DNA of 64,000 nt from the NCBI RefSeq assembly GCF_024679095.1, contig NW_026111184.1, positions 248,001-312,000 on the forward strand. The letters are read 5' to 3'. The translations under genes and the position numbers were made by a program. Shown here piece by piece: positions 37,543 to 50,761 of the stretch. This DNA comes from Eriocheir sinensis (taxonomy: Eukaryota; Arthropoda; Malacostraca; Decapoda; Varunidae). Under the pieces are notes generated by a model. It was not told where the DNA came from. It saw nothing but the letters and a program-made list of their open reading frames with translations, and ran no database searches. Each line of letters opens with the position of its first letter. Within the stretch, counting starts at the first letter, position 1.

Positions 37543-37561
37543 TAAATAAATAAATAAATAA

Positions 37562-37568
<7 letters not shown>
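37543..37568. repeat. (AAAT)n microsatellite
   Basis: About six AAAT steps joined directly to the TA tract at 37,567. The sister loci near 54,125 and 57,605 read TACGTATAAAAATATATATA here, so the run probably grew from TATAAAAATA. Confidence 0.9.

Positions 37569-37656
<88 letters not shown>
37567..37656. repeat. (TA)n microsatellite, about 90 bp
   Basis: A pure TA run ending in CAAAATACACATTAAATAAT. It forms a compound tract with the preceding AAAT run and is absent from the sister copies at 54.1 and 57.6 kb. Confidence 0.97.
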
Positions 37657-37658
<2 letters not shown>

Positions 37659-38427
37659 AAATACACATTAAATAATGTAAATTCGTGTCAAAATAAATAA
37701 ACAAAATATCAATAAAAGAATGTGTATTTGTATGAAAATATACACAAAAAACACATAAGATAACATAAATTTGTATAAAACTATATACAAAAATACACAA
37801 AAATAATTTAAATTTGTATGAAAATAAATATACAAAATACATATAAAATTAGGTAAATTTGTATTGAAATACATATAGAAAATACACATAAAATAATGTA
37901 AATTTGAATGAAAATACATAAACAGATACACTCTAAGTAACGTAAATTTGAATAAAAAATATATACAAAACACAAATAGAACAATGTAAAATCGTATCAA
38001 AATAAATACACAGAATATTAATAAAATAATCTAAATTTGTATGAAAATAAAGATGCAAAATACCCATAAAATAACGCATTTTTTTATAGAAATATATTTA
38101 CACAAAAATACACATAAAAAAATTAATTTGTATTAAAATAAATATACAAAATACACATACAATAAGGTAAATCTGTATTGAAATATATATGCAAAATACA
38201 CATCAATAATGTAAATTTGTATCAAAATATATATACGAATACTCATAAAATAGAGTAAATTTCTATGAAAATAAAATAATATAAGTTTGTATGAAAATAA
38301 AGATGCAAAATTCCCATAAAATAGCGCATTTCTTATAAAAATATATATACCAAAATTCACATAAAATATTTAAATTCGTATTGAAATAAATATACAAAAT
38401 GCATATACAATAAGGTGAATTTATATT

Positions 38428-38540
38428 GAATTTTCATTTTTTTAGGTGTATTTGATATATATATTTTTATACTTATTTACATAGTTTTATATGTATTTTC
38501 AATATATATTTTCATAGAAATTTACTCTATATGTATATGT
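38428..38540 (+). repeat. block 23, 112-bp F island
   Basis: A short forward island inside a long reverse region. It matches 9,875-9,978 (offset 28,554), including the flanking F-to-R switch CTCTATATGTATATGTATAG. The left edge joins at GAATTTTCATTTTTTTAGG. Confidence 0.85.
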
Positions 38541-39499
38541 ATAGAAAATACATATGGAATAATCTAGATTCGTATCGAAAAAAATGAACAAAATACCGAT
38601 AAAATAATGTAATTTTGAATGAAAATATATATAGAAAATACATATAAAAGAACGTATATACAAGTAAATATATACACATAAAATAATTTGAATTTGAATG
38701 AAAATAGATATAAAAATAAACATAAAATAAGGCAAATTTGTAATGAAATATATATACAAAATACACATAAAATAATGAAGATTTGTTTCAAAATATATAT
38801 ACGAATACACTTAAAATAACGTAGATTTCTATAGAAATATATATACAAAATACACATGAAATGATGTAAATACGTATAAAATATATATACAAAATACACA
38901 TTAAATAATGTAAATTCGTGACAAAATAAATAAGGAAAATATCAATAAGAGAATGTGTATTTGTATGAAAATACATATATAAAATACACATAAAATAACG
39001 TAAATTTTAATAAAACTATATATAAAAATACACAAAAATAAATTAAATTTGTATGAAAATAAATATACAAAATACACATAAAATTAGGTAAATTTGTATT
39101 GAAATACATATACAAATACACATAAAATAATGTAAATTTGAATGAAAATATATAAACAAATACACTTAAATTACCGTAAATTTGTATAAAATATATATAC
39201 AAAATACTCATTAAATAATGTAAATATGTATACAATATATATATACAAAACACAAATAGAATAATGTAAAATCGTATCAAAATAAATACACAGAATGTTA
39301 ATAAAATAATGTAAATTTGTATGAAAATAAGATGCAAAATACCCATAAAATAACGCATTTTTTTTATGAAAATATATTTACCAAAATACACATAAAAAAT
39401 TTATTTGTATTAAAATAAATATACAAAATACACATACAATAAGGTAAATCTGTATTGGAATAGATATGCAAAATACATATAAAACAATGTAAATTTGTT

Positions 39500-40270
39500 T
39501 CAAAATATATATACGAATGCTCATAAAATAACGTAGATTTCTATAAAAATATATAAACAAATAAATAAATGAATAAATGAAGTAAATACGTATAAAAAAA
39601 TGTATACAAATTACACATAAAATAATGTAAATTCGTATCAAAATAAATAAACAAAATACCAAAAAAAGAATGTGTATTTGTATAAATATAAATATACAAA
39701 ATACACATAAAATAACGTAAATTTGTATAAATCTATATACAAAAATACACAGAAGTAATTAAATTCGTATGAAAATAGATATACAAAATACAGATAAAAT
39801 AAGCTAAATTTGAATTGAAATATATATACAAAATACATGAAATAAAGTAAATTTGTATCAAATTTTTTATACAAATACACATTTAATAAATTTGTTTCAA
39901 AATATATATACGAATACACATAAAATAACGTAGATTTGTATAAAAATATACATACAAAATACACATAAAAATGAAGTAAATACGTATAAAAAAATGTATA
40001 CAAATTATACATGAAATAATGTAAATTCGTATCAAAATAAATAAACAAAATACCAAAAAAGGAATGTGTATTTGTATAAATATAAATATACAAAATACAC
40101 ATAAAATAACGTAAATTTGTATAAAACTATATACAAAAATACACAAAAGTAATTAAATTTGTATGAAAATAGATATACAAAATAAACACAAAATAAGTTA
40201 AATTTGAATTGAAATATATATATACAAAATACATAAAATAAAGTAAATTTGTATCAAAATATTTATACAA
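39500..40270 (-). repeat. local tandem duplication, offset about 394 bp
   Basis: The unusual TACCAAAAAAAGAATG at 39,657 recurs as TACCAAAAAAGGAATG at 40,051, with matching flanks on both sides. It looks like a recent loss-or-gain event of about nine monomers. Confidence 0.75.
39557..39580. repeat. short (AAAT)n run
   Basis: AAATAAATAAATGAATAAAT, a short tetranucleotide run replacing the usual ACAAAATACACATAAAATG between two R monomers. Probably slippage. Confidence 0.8.
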
Positions 40271-42707
40271 ATACACATATAATAATGTAAATTTGTACGA
40301 AAATATATAAACAAAATACACATTAAATAATGTAAATACGTATAAAAAATATGTACAAAATACACATATAATCATGTTATTCGTATCAAAATAAATAAAC
40401 AAAATACCAATGAAATAATATAAATTTGTTTGAAAAAACATATACAAAAAACACATAAAATAACGCAAATTTCTATGAAAATATATGTACAAATAAATTT
40501 GCATAAAAATATGAGTATAAAAAAAAATATGAGTATAAAAATATGTATACAAAATACCTATGAAATAATCTAAATTCGTATCGAATTAAATTAAGAAAAT
40601 ACCAATAAAATAATGTAGTTTTGCATGAAAATATATATAGAAAATACACATAAAATAAACTAAATACAAATACAAATATACACATAAAATAATTTAAAAT
40701 TGAATGAGATAAATATACAAAATAAACATAAAATAAGGTAAATTTGTAATGAAATATATGTTAAAATACACATAAAATAATATAAATTTGTATCAAAATA
40801 CATATATACAAATACACATTAAATAACAAGAATTTGTATAAAATTTGTATCAAAATATATACGAATACACACAATAAAATAACGTATCAAAATAAATAAA
40901 CAGAATATTAATAAAATAATGTAAATTTGTATGAAAATAAAAATGCAAAATATCCATATAATAACGCATATTTGCATAAAAATATATATACAAAAATACA
41001 TATAAAATAATTAAATTTGTATTAAAGTAAATATACAAAATGCACGTACAATAAAATAAATTTGTATTGAAATAGATATGCAAAATACACATCAATAATG
41101 TAAAATTGTAGCAAAATATATATACGAATACTCATAAAATAGAGTAAATTTCTATGAAAATAAAATAATGTAAGTTTGTATGAAAATAAAGATGCAAAAT
41201 TCCCATAAAATAGCGCATTTCTTATAAAAATATATATACCAAAATACACATAAAATATTTAAATTTGTATTGAAATAAATATACAAAATGCACATACAAT
41301 AAGGTAAATTTGTATTGAAAGAGATATGCAAAAATACATATAAAACAATGTAAATTTGTTTCAAAATATATATACGAATACAAATAAAATAACGTAGATT
41401 TCTATAAAAATATATATACAAAATACACATAAAATTAAGTAAATACGTATAAAAAAATGTATACAAAATACACATAAAATAATGTAAATTCGAATTAAAA
41501 TAAATAAACAAAATACCAATAAAAGAATGTGTATTTGGATAAATATAAATATACAAAATACACATACAAAATAAACATAAAATAAGGTAGATTTGTAATA
41601 AAATATATGTACAAAATACACATAAAATAATGTAAATTTATATGAAAATATATATACAAATACACATAAAATACCATGAATTTGTATAAAAATATATATT
41701 CAAAATAAATATTAAATAATGTAAATGCGTATAAAAATATATATACAAAGTACATATAAACAATGTAAATTCGTGTACAAAATACACTTAAAATAATGTA
41801 AATTTGAATGAAAATATATAAACATATAGACTTAAAATTACGTAAATTTGTATCAAATATATATACAAAAAAAACATTAAATAATGTAAATATGTATAAA
41901 AAAAATATATACAAAACACAAATAAAATAATGTAAAATCGTATCAAAATAAATACAGAAAATATTAATAAAATAATGTAAATTTGTATGAAAATTAAGAT
42001 GCAAAATACCCATGAAATAACGCATTTTTTTATAAAAATATATATACGAAAAAACATAAAATATTTGATTTTGTATTAGAATAAATAGATATACAAAATA
42101 CACATAAAATAAGCTAAATTTGAATTGAAATATATATACAAAATACATAAAATAATGTAAATTTGTATCAAAATACCTATACAAATACACATATAATAAC
42201 GCATATTTACATAAAAATATATATACAAAAATACATATAAAATAATTAAATTTGTATTAAAATAAATATACAAAATGCACGTACAATAAAGTAAATTTGT
42301 ATTGATATAGATATGCAAAATACACATTATTAATGTAAATTTGTATCAAAATATATATACGAATACTCATAAAATAGAGTAAATTTCTATGAAAATATAC
42401 ATGCAAAATAGATATACAAAATACACATATAACCAGTTAAATTTGTATTTAAACACATGTACAAAAAACACATAAAATAATGTAGATTTGTATGAAATGA
42501 AAACAAATACATTTTATATAAAATATATATACAAAATACACATAGAATAATGTAAAATCATATCAAAATAAATACACAGAATATCAATAAAATAATGTAA
42601 ATTTGTATGAAAATAAAGATGCAAAATACCCATAAAATAAAGCATATTTTTATAAAAATACAAATACAAAAATACACATAGATTAATCAAATTTGTATTA
42701 AAATTAA

Positions 42708-42737
42708 TATACAAAATGCACATGTATTTTGTATATA
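42708..42737. repeat. fold-back palindrome at an orientation switch
   Basis: ATATACAAAAT, an 8-bp spacer GCACATGT, then ATTTTGTATAT: perfect 11-bp arms. The breakpoint in the monomer is the same as at 45,808, but the flanks differ. Confidence 0.9.
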
Positions 42738-43238
42738 TATTTTTATACAAATCTACGTTATTTTATGTGTATTCGTATATATATTTTGAAACAAATTTAC
42801 ATTGTTTTATATGTATTTTGCATATCTATTTCATTACAGATTTACCTTATTGTATGTGTTTTTTGTATATTTATTTTAATACAAATTCATTTTTTCATGT
42901 GTATTTTGGTATATATATATTTTTTTAAAAATGCGTTATTTAATGGGTATTTTGCATCTTTATTTTCATACAAATTTACATTGGTTTATTAATATTCTGT
43001 GTATTTATTTTGATACGATTTTACATTATTCTATTTGTGTTTTGTATATATTTTTTTATACATATTTACATTATTTAATGTGTATTTTGTATATTTTAAA
43101 ACAAATTTACGTTATTTTATGCGCATCTGTTAAAATATTTTGATACAAATTTACATTATTTTATGTATTTTGTATATATATTTCAATACAAATTTAGTTT
43201 ATTTTATGTATATTTTGTATATCTATTTTCATTCGTAT
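42722..43238 (+). repeat. block 25, F orientation
   Basis: About 12 monomers. It matches 28.18-28.4 kb directly and 61.11-61.62 kb inverted. The last 240 bp repeat 60-300, with the GCGCATCTGTTAAAATA marker. Confidence 0.85.
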
Positions 43239-45808
43239 CAAAATAAATAAACAAAATAGCAATAAAATAATGTAAATTTGTATGAGAAAACATATACAAA
43301 TACACATAAATTAACGCAAATTTCTATAAAAATATATGTACAAAAATGCACATAAAATAAAGTAAATTTGCATAAAAATATATATACAAAACACACATTA
43401 AATAATGTAAATGCGTACATAAAATAACCTAAATTTGTATAAAAATATATATAAAAATACACAAAAATATTTAAAATTTGTATGAAAAGAAATATACAAA
43501 ATACACATAAAATTAGGTAAATTTGTATTGAAATACATATACAAAATACACATAGAATAATGTAAATTTGAATGAAAATATATAAACAAATACACATAAA
43601 ATAACGTAAATTTGTATAAAATATATATGCAAGATACACATTAAATAATGTAAATGTTTATAAAAAAAAATATATAAAAAAAAGAAATAGAATAATGTAA
43701 AATCCTATCAATATAAATACACAGAATATCAATAAAATAATGTAAATTCGTTTGAAAAGAAAGATGCAAAATTCCCATAAAATAGCGGATTTTTTATAAA
43801 AATATATATACCAAAATACACATAAAATATTTAAATTTGTATTGAAATAAATATACAAAATGCATATACAGTAAGGTAAATATGTATTGAAAGAGATATT
43901 CAAAAATACATATAAAACAAAGTAAATTTGTTTCAAAATATATATACGAATACACATAAAATAACGTAGATTTTTATAGAAATATATATACAAAATACAC
44001 ATGAAATTATGTAAATACGTATAAAAATATATATACAAAATACATATCTAGGTAAATTCGTGTCAAAATAAATAAACAAAATATCATGAAAAGAATGTGT
44101 ATTTGTATGAAAATAAATAATAGATAATAAATTTGTATGAAATATATATGCAAGATACACATTAAATAATGTAAATATGTATAAAAAAAATATGTATACA
44201 AAAAATAAATAGAATTATGTGAAATCGTCTCAAAATAAATACACCGAATATTAATAAAATAATGTAAATTTGTATGAAAATAAAGATGCAAAATTTCCAT
44301 CAAATAGCGCATTTCTTATAAAAATATATATACCAAAATACACATAAAATATTTAAATTTGTATTGAAATAAATATACAAAATGCACATACAATAAGGTA
44401 AACTTGTATTGAAAGAGATATGCAAAAATACCTATAAAACAATGTAAATTTGTTTCAAAATATGTATACGAATACACATAAAATAACTAAGATTTCTATA
44501 AAAATATATATACAAAATACACATAAAATTAAGTAAATACGTATAAAAATAGATATACAAAATACACATACAATAATGTAAAACTGTTTCAAAAAAAATA
44601 AACAGAATATAAATAAAATAATGTAAATTTGTATGAAAATAAAAATGCAAAATACCCATAAAATAAAGCATATTTTTATAAAAATACATATACAAAAATA
44701 CACATAGCATAATTAAATTTGTATTAAAATTAATATACAAAATGCATATACAATAAGGTAAGTTTGTATTGAAAAAATAAGCAAAATACACATAAAACAG
44801 TGTAAATTTATTTCAAAATCTATATACGAATACTCATAAATCAACGTAGATTTCTATAGAAATATATATACAAAATACACATCAAATGATGTAAACACGT
44901 ATAAAAATATATATATAAAATACACATTAAATAATGTAAACTCGCGTCAAAATAAATAAACAAAATATCAATAAAAGAATGTGTATTTGTATGAAAATAG
45001 ATATACAAGATACACATAAAATCACTTAAATTTGTATAAAACTATATACAAAAATACACAAAAATAATTTTAAATTGTATGAAAATAAATATAGAAAATA
45101 CACAAAATTAGGTAAATTTGTATTGAAATACATTTATAAAATACACATAAAATAATGTAAATTTGAATGAAAATATATAAACAAATACACTTAAAATAAC
45201 GTAAATTTGTATAAAATATATATAAAAAATACACATTAAATAATGTAAATATGTATAAAAAATATATACAAAACACAAATAGAATAATATAAAATCGTAT
45301 CAAAATAAATACACAGAATATTAATAAAATAATGTAAATTTGTATAAAAATTAAGATGCAAAATACCCATAAAATAACGCATTTTTTATAAAAATATTTA
45401 TACCAAGACACACAAAATATTTGAATTTGTATTAAAATAAATATACAAAATGCACATACAATAAGGTAAATTTGTATTAAAATAGATATACAAAATACAT
45501 ATAAAACCATGTAAATTTTTTTCAAAATATATATACGAATACACATAAAATAACGTAGATTTCTATGAAAATAAATATACAAAATACACATAAAGTGAAG
45601 TAAATACGTATAAAAAAAGGTATACAAAATACACATAAAATAATGTAAACTCGTATCAAAATAAATAAACAAAATACTAATAAAAGAATGTGTATTGAAT
45701 AAATATAAATATACAAAATACAAATAAAATAACGTAAGTTTATATAAAACTATATGCAAAAATACACAAAAGTAATTAAATTTGTGTGAAAATAGATATA
45801 CAAAATAC
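43238..45808 (-). repeat. block 26, R orientation
   Basis: About 57 monomers. The first 220 bp continue the copy of 300-530. 43.65-44.45 kb belongs to the roughly 1.0 kb subfamily that also appears at 47.2-49.2 kb. It ends in the cleanest fold-back junction of the window, at 45,808. Confidence 0.85.
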
Positions 45809-45824
45809 ATGTGTATTTTGTATA
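45795..45824. repeat. fold-back palindrome at an orientation switch
   Basis: ATATACAAAATAC, a 4-bp spacer ATGT, then GTATTTTGTATAT: perfect 13-bp arms. R-sense and F-sense monomers meet head to head exactly at the CAT/ATG of the unit. Confidence 0.9.
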
Positions 45825-46473
45825 TTTATTTCATACAAATTGAAATTATTTTGTTTATTTTTTTATATATTTTCGAACAAATTTTCGTTATTTTATGTGT
45901 ATTTTGTATATTTATCTTTTCTACAAATATACGTTCTTTTATCTGAATTTTGTTTATTGAATTTGAAACGAATTTACCTTATTTTGTATATCTATTTTCA
46001 TACAAATTAAAATACTTCTGTGTATTTTTGTAGTTTTATATAAATTTACGTTATTTTATGTGTATTTTGTATATTTATATTTATACAAATAAACATTCTT
46101 TTATTGGTGTTTTGTATATTTATTTTGATACGAATTTACATTATTTTATGTGTATTTTGCATATTTTTTTTATACGTATTTACTTCATTTTATGTGTATT
46201 TTGTATATATATTTTTATAGAAATCTATGTTATTTTATGTGTATTCGTATATATATTTTGAAACAAATTTACATTGTTTTATATGTATTTTGCATATCTA
46301 TTTCAATACAAATTTACCTTATTGTATGTGTTTTTTATATATTTATTTTAATTCAAATTTAATTTTTTTATGTGTATTTTGGTATATATATTTTTATAAA
46401 TAAAAAAAAGCGTTATTTTATGGGTATTTTGCCTCTTTATTTTCATACAAATTTACTTTATTTTATTAATATT
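45808..46473 (+). repeat. block 27, F orientation
   Basis: About 15 monomers between two switches. The order of variants is the usual one (ACATTCTTTTATTGG, TATACGTATTTACTTC, AGAAATCTATG, CAAATTTACATTG). The right switch reads TTATTAATATTCAAAATAC. Confidence 0.85.
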
Positions 46474-47449
46474 CAAAATACACATAAAATGAAATAAATA
46501 CGTTTAAAAAAATGAATACAAAATATACATAAAAATCGTATCAAAATAAATAAACAAAATACCAGTAAAAGAATGTGTATTTGTATAAATATAAATATAC
46601 AAAATACACATAAAATATCGTAAATTTGTATAAAACTATATACAAAAATACACAGAAGTAATTAAATTTGTATGAAAATATATATACAAAATACAGCTAA
46701 AATAAGCTAAATTTAAATTGAAATGTACATACATACATTACATAAATACATAAAATAATGTAAATCTGTTTCAAAATATTTATACAAATACATATAATAA
46801 CGGAGATTTGTTTAAAAATATATAAACAAAATACACATTAAGTAATGTAAATACGTATGAAAAATATGTACAAAATACACATATAATCATGTAATTCGTA
46901 TCAAAATAGCAATAAAATAATGTAAATTTGTATGAGAAAACATATACAAATAACGCAAATTTCTATAAAAATATATGTACAAAAATACACATAAAATAAA
47001 GTAAATTTGCAAAAAAACATATATACAAAACACACACTAAATAATGTAAATGCGTACATAAAATAACCTAAATTTGTATAAAACTATATACAAAAATACA
47101 CAAAAAATAATTTAAATTTGTTTGAAAAGAAATATACAAAATACACATAAAATTAGGTAAATTTGTATTGAAATACATATACAAAATACACATCAAATAA
47201 TGTAAATTTGAATGAAAATATATAAACAAATACACTTAAAATAATGTAAATTTGTATAAAATATATATGCAAGATACACATTAAATAATGTAAATGTGTA
47301 TAAAAAATATATATACAAAAAACAAATAGAACAATGTAAAATCGTATCAAAATAAATACACAGAATATCAATAAAATAATGTAAATTTGTATGAAAATAA
47401 AGATGCAAAATTCCCAAAAATATATTTACCAAAATACACATAAAATATT

Positions 47450-49200
47450 TAAATTTGTATTGAAATAAATATACAAAATGCATATACAGTAAGGTAAATT
47501 TGTATTGAAAGAGATATTCAAAAATACATATAAAACAAAGTAAATTTGTTTCAAAATATATATACGAATACACATAAAATAAAGTAGATTTCTATAGAAA
47601 TATATATACAAAATACATATGAAATTATGTAAATACGTATAAAAATATATATACAAAATACATATCAAATAATGTAAATTCGTGTCAAAATAAATAAACA
47701 AAATATCATGAAAAGATTGTGTATTTGTATGAAAATAGATAATAGATAATAAATTTGTATAAAATATATATGCAAGATACACATTAAATAATGTAAATAT
47801 GTATAAAAAAAGGGTATACAAAAAACAAATAGAATAATGTAACATCGTATCAAAATAAATACACCGAATATTAATAAAATAATGTAAATTTGTTTGAAAA
47901 TAAAGATGCAAAATTCCCATAAAAAAGCGCATTTCTTATAAAAATATATATACCAAAATACACATAAAATATTTAAATTTGTATTGAAATAAATATACAA
48001 AATGCACATACAATAAGGTAAATTTGTATTGAAAGAGATATGCAAAAATACATAAAACAATGTAAATTTGTTTCAAAATATATATACGAATACAAATAAA
48101 AAAACGTAGATTTCTATAAAAATATATACACAAAATACACATAAAATTAAGTAAATACGTATAAAAAATGTATACAAAATACACATAAAATAATGTAATT
48201 TCGAATGAAAATAAATGTAAATTTGAATGAAAATATATAAACAAATACACTTAAAATAACGTAAATTTGTATAAAATATATATGCAAGATACACATTAAA
48301 TAATGTAAATGTGTATAAAAAAATATACAAAAAACAAATAGAATAATGTAAAATCGTATCAAAATAAATACACAAAATATCAATAAAATAATGTAAATTT
48401 GTATGAAAATAAAGATGCAAAATTCCCAAAAATTATCGCATTTTTTATAAAAATATATATACCAAAATACACATGAAATATTTAAATTTGTATTGAAATA
48501 AATATACAAAATGCATATACAGTAAGGTAAATTTGTATTAAAAGAGATATTCAAAAATACATATAAAACAATGTAAATTTGTTTCAAAATATATATACGA
48601 ATACACATAAAATAAAGTAGATTTCTATAGAAATATATATACAAAATACATATGAAATTATGTAAATACGTATAAAAATATATATACAAAATACATATCA
48701 AATAATGTAAATTCGTGTCAAAATAAATAAACAAAATATCATGAAAAGAATGTGTATTTGTATGAAAATAGTTAATAGATAATAAATTTGTATAAAATAT
48801 ATATGCAAGATACACATTAAATAATGTAAATATGTATAAAAAAGTATATACAAAAAACAAATAGAATAATGTAAAATCGTATCAAAATAAATACACCGAA
48901 TATTAATAAAATAATGTAAATTTGTATGAAAATAAAGATGCAAAATTTCCATAAAATAGCGCATTTCTTATAAAAATATATATACCAAAATACACATAAA
49001 ATTTTTAAATTTGTATTGAAATAAATATACAAAATGCACATACAATAAGGTAAATTTGTATTGAAAGAGATATGCAAAAATACATATAAAACAATGTAAA
49101 TTTGTTTCAAAATATATATACGAATACAAATAAAAACACGTAGATTTCTATAAAAATATATATACAAAATACACATAAAATTAAGTAAATACGTATAAAA
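47450..49200 (-). repeat. inverted partner of 26.45-28.3 kb, itself a tandem pair
   Basis: Two copies with a 1,033-bp offset, each carrying the AATAGATAATAAATTTG variant. Because 26.45-28.3 kb has the same two-copy structure, the tandem pair arose before the inverted duplication. Confidence 0.8.
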
Positions 49201-50709
49201 ATATGTGTATTTGTAAAAATATAAATATACAAAATACACATAAAATATCGTAAATTTGTATAAAACTATATACAAAAATACACAGAAGTAATTAAATTTG
49301 TATGAGAATATATATACAAAATACAGCTAAAATAAGCTAAATTTGAATTGAAATGTACATACAAAATACATAAAATAATGTAAATCTGTATCAAAATATT
49401 TATACAAATACATATAATAACGTAGATTTGTTTAAAAATATATAAACAAAATCCACATTAAGTAATGTAAATACGTATAAAAAATATGTACAAAATACAC
49501 ATATATTCATGTAATTCGTATCAAAATAAATAAACAAAATAGCAATAAAATAATGTAAATTTGTATGAGAAAACATATACAAATAACGCAAATTTCTATA
49601 AAAATATATGTACAAAAATGCACATAAAGTAAATTTGCAAAAAAATATATATACAAAACACACACTAAATAATGTAAATGCGTACATAAAATAACCTAAA
49701 TTTGTATAAAACTATATACAAAAATACACAAAAATAATTTAAATTTGTGTGAAAAGAAATATACAAAATACACATAAAATTAGGTAAATTTCTATTGAAA
49801 TACATATACAAAATACACATAAAATAATATAAATTTGAATAAAAATATATAAACAAATACACTTAAAATAACGAAAATTTGTATGAAATATATATAGAAA
49901 ATACACATTAAATAAAGTAAATATGTATAAAAAAATATATACAAAACACAAATAGAATAATGTAAAATAGTATCAAAATAAATACACAGAATATTAATAA
50001 AATAATGTAAATTTGTATGAAAATAAAGATGCAAAATACCCTTAAAACAACGCATTTTTTATGAAAATATATATACCAAAATGCACATAAAATATTTAAA
50101 TTTGTATTACAATATATATACAAAATGCACATACAATAAGGTAAATTTGTATTGAAATAGATATGCAAAATACATATAAAACAATGTAAATTTGTTTCAA
50201 AATATACATACGAATACACATAAAAAACGTAGATTTCTATAAAATATATATACAAAATACACATAAAAAGAAGTAAATACGTATAAACAAATGTATACAA
50301 AATACACATAAAATAATGTAAATTCGTATCAAAATAAATAAACAAAATACCAATAAAGGAATGTGTATTTGTATAAATATAAATATAAAAAATACACATA
50401 AAATAACGTAAATTTGTATTAAACTATATACAAAAATACAAAGAAGTAATTAAATTTGTATGAAAATATATATACAAAATAAAAATAAAATAAGCTAAAT
50501 TTGAATTGAAATGTATATACAAAAAAACATAAAATAATGTAAATTTGTATCAAAATATTTACACAAATACACATTTAATAACGTTAATTTGTTTAAAAAT
50601 ATATAAACAAAATACACATTAAATAATGTAAACACGTATAAAAAAACATGTACAAAATACACATATAATCATGTAATTCGTATCAAAATAAATAAACAAA
50701 ATAGCAATA

Positions 50710-50730
50710 AAATAATAATAATAATAATAA
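50710..50730. repeat. (AAT)n run, duplicated copy
   Basis: Partner of the run at 34,464-34,480, followed by the same unrelated segment. It is pure AAT, about seven steps. Confidence 0.9.
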
Positions 50731-50761
50731 ATGGTCTATTCATTTGTAGGAAGCCATTAAA
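50731..50761. other. non-satellite segment, copy 2
   Basis: Identical by eye to the segment at 34,481. TGGTCTATT starts at 50,732 here and at 34,482 there (offset 16,250). The insertion therefore predates the large direct duplication and is the best near-unique landmark in the window. Confidence 0.75.

Larger units (their letters stand above)
37360..38428 (-). repeat. block 22, R orientation, with AAAT and TA expansion
   Basis: About 22 monomers plus the compound microsatellite at 37,543-37,656. Unexpanded related copies lie at 54.1 kb and 57.58 kb, recognised by the shared CACATGAAAGGATGTAAATA. Confidence 0.85.
38540..42722 (-). repeat. block 24, R orientation
   Basis: About 92 monomers. 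38.54-39.0 kb matches 9.98-10.45 kb directly. 39.5-39.9 kb and 39.9-40.3 kb are a local tandem pair. 41.09-41.31 kb repeats 38.2-38.42 kb with an offset of about 2,889 bp. It ends in a fold-back junction near 42,720. Confidence 0.85.
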
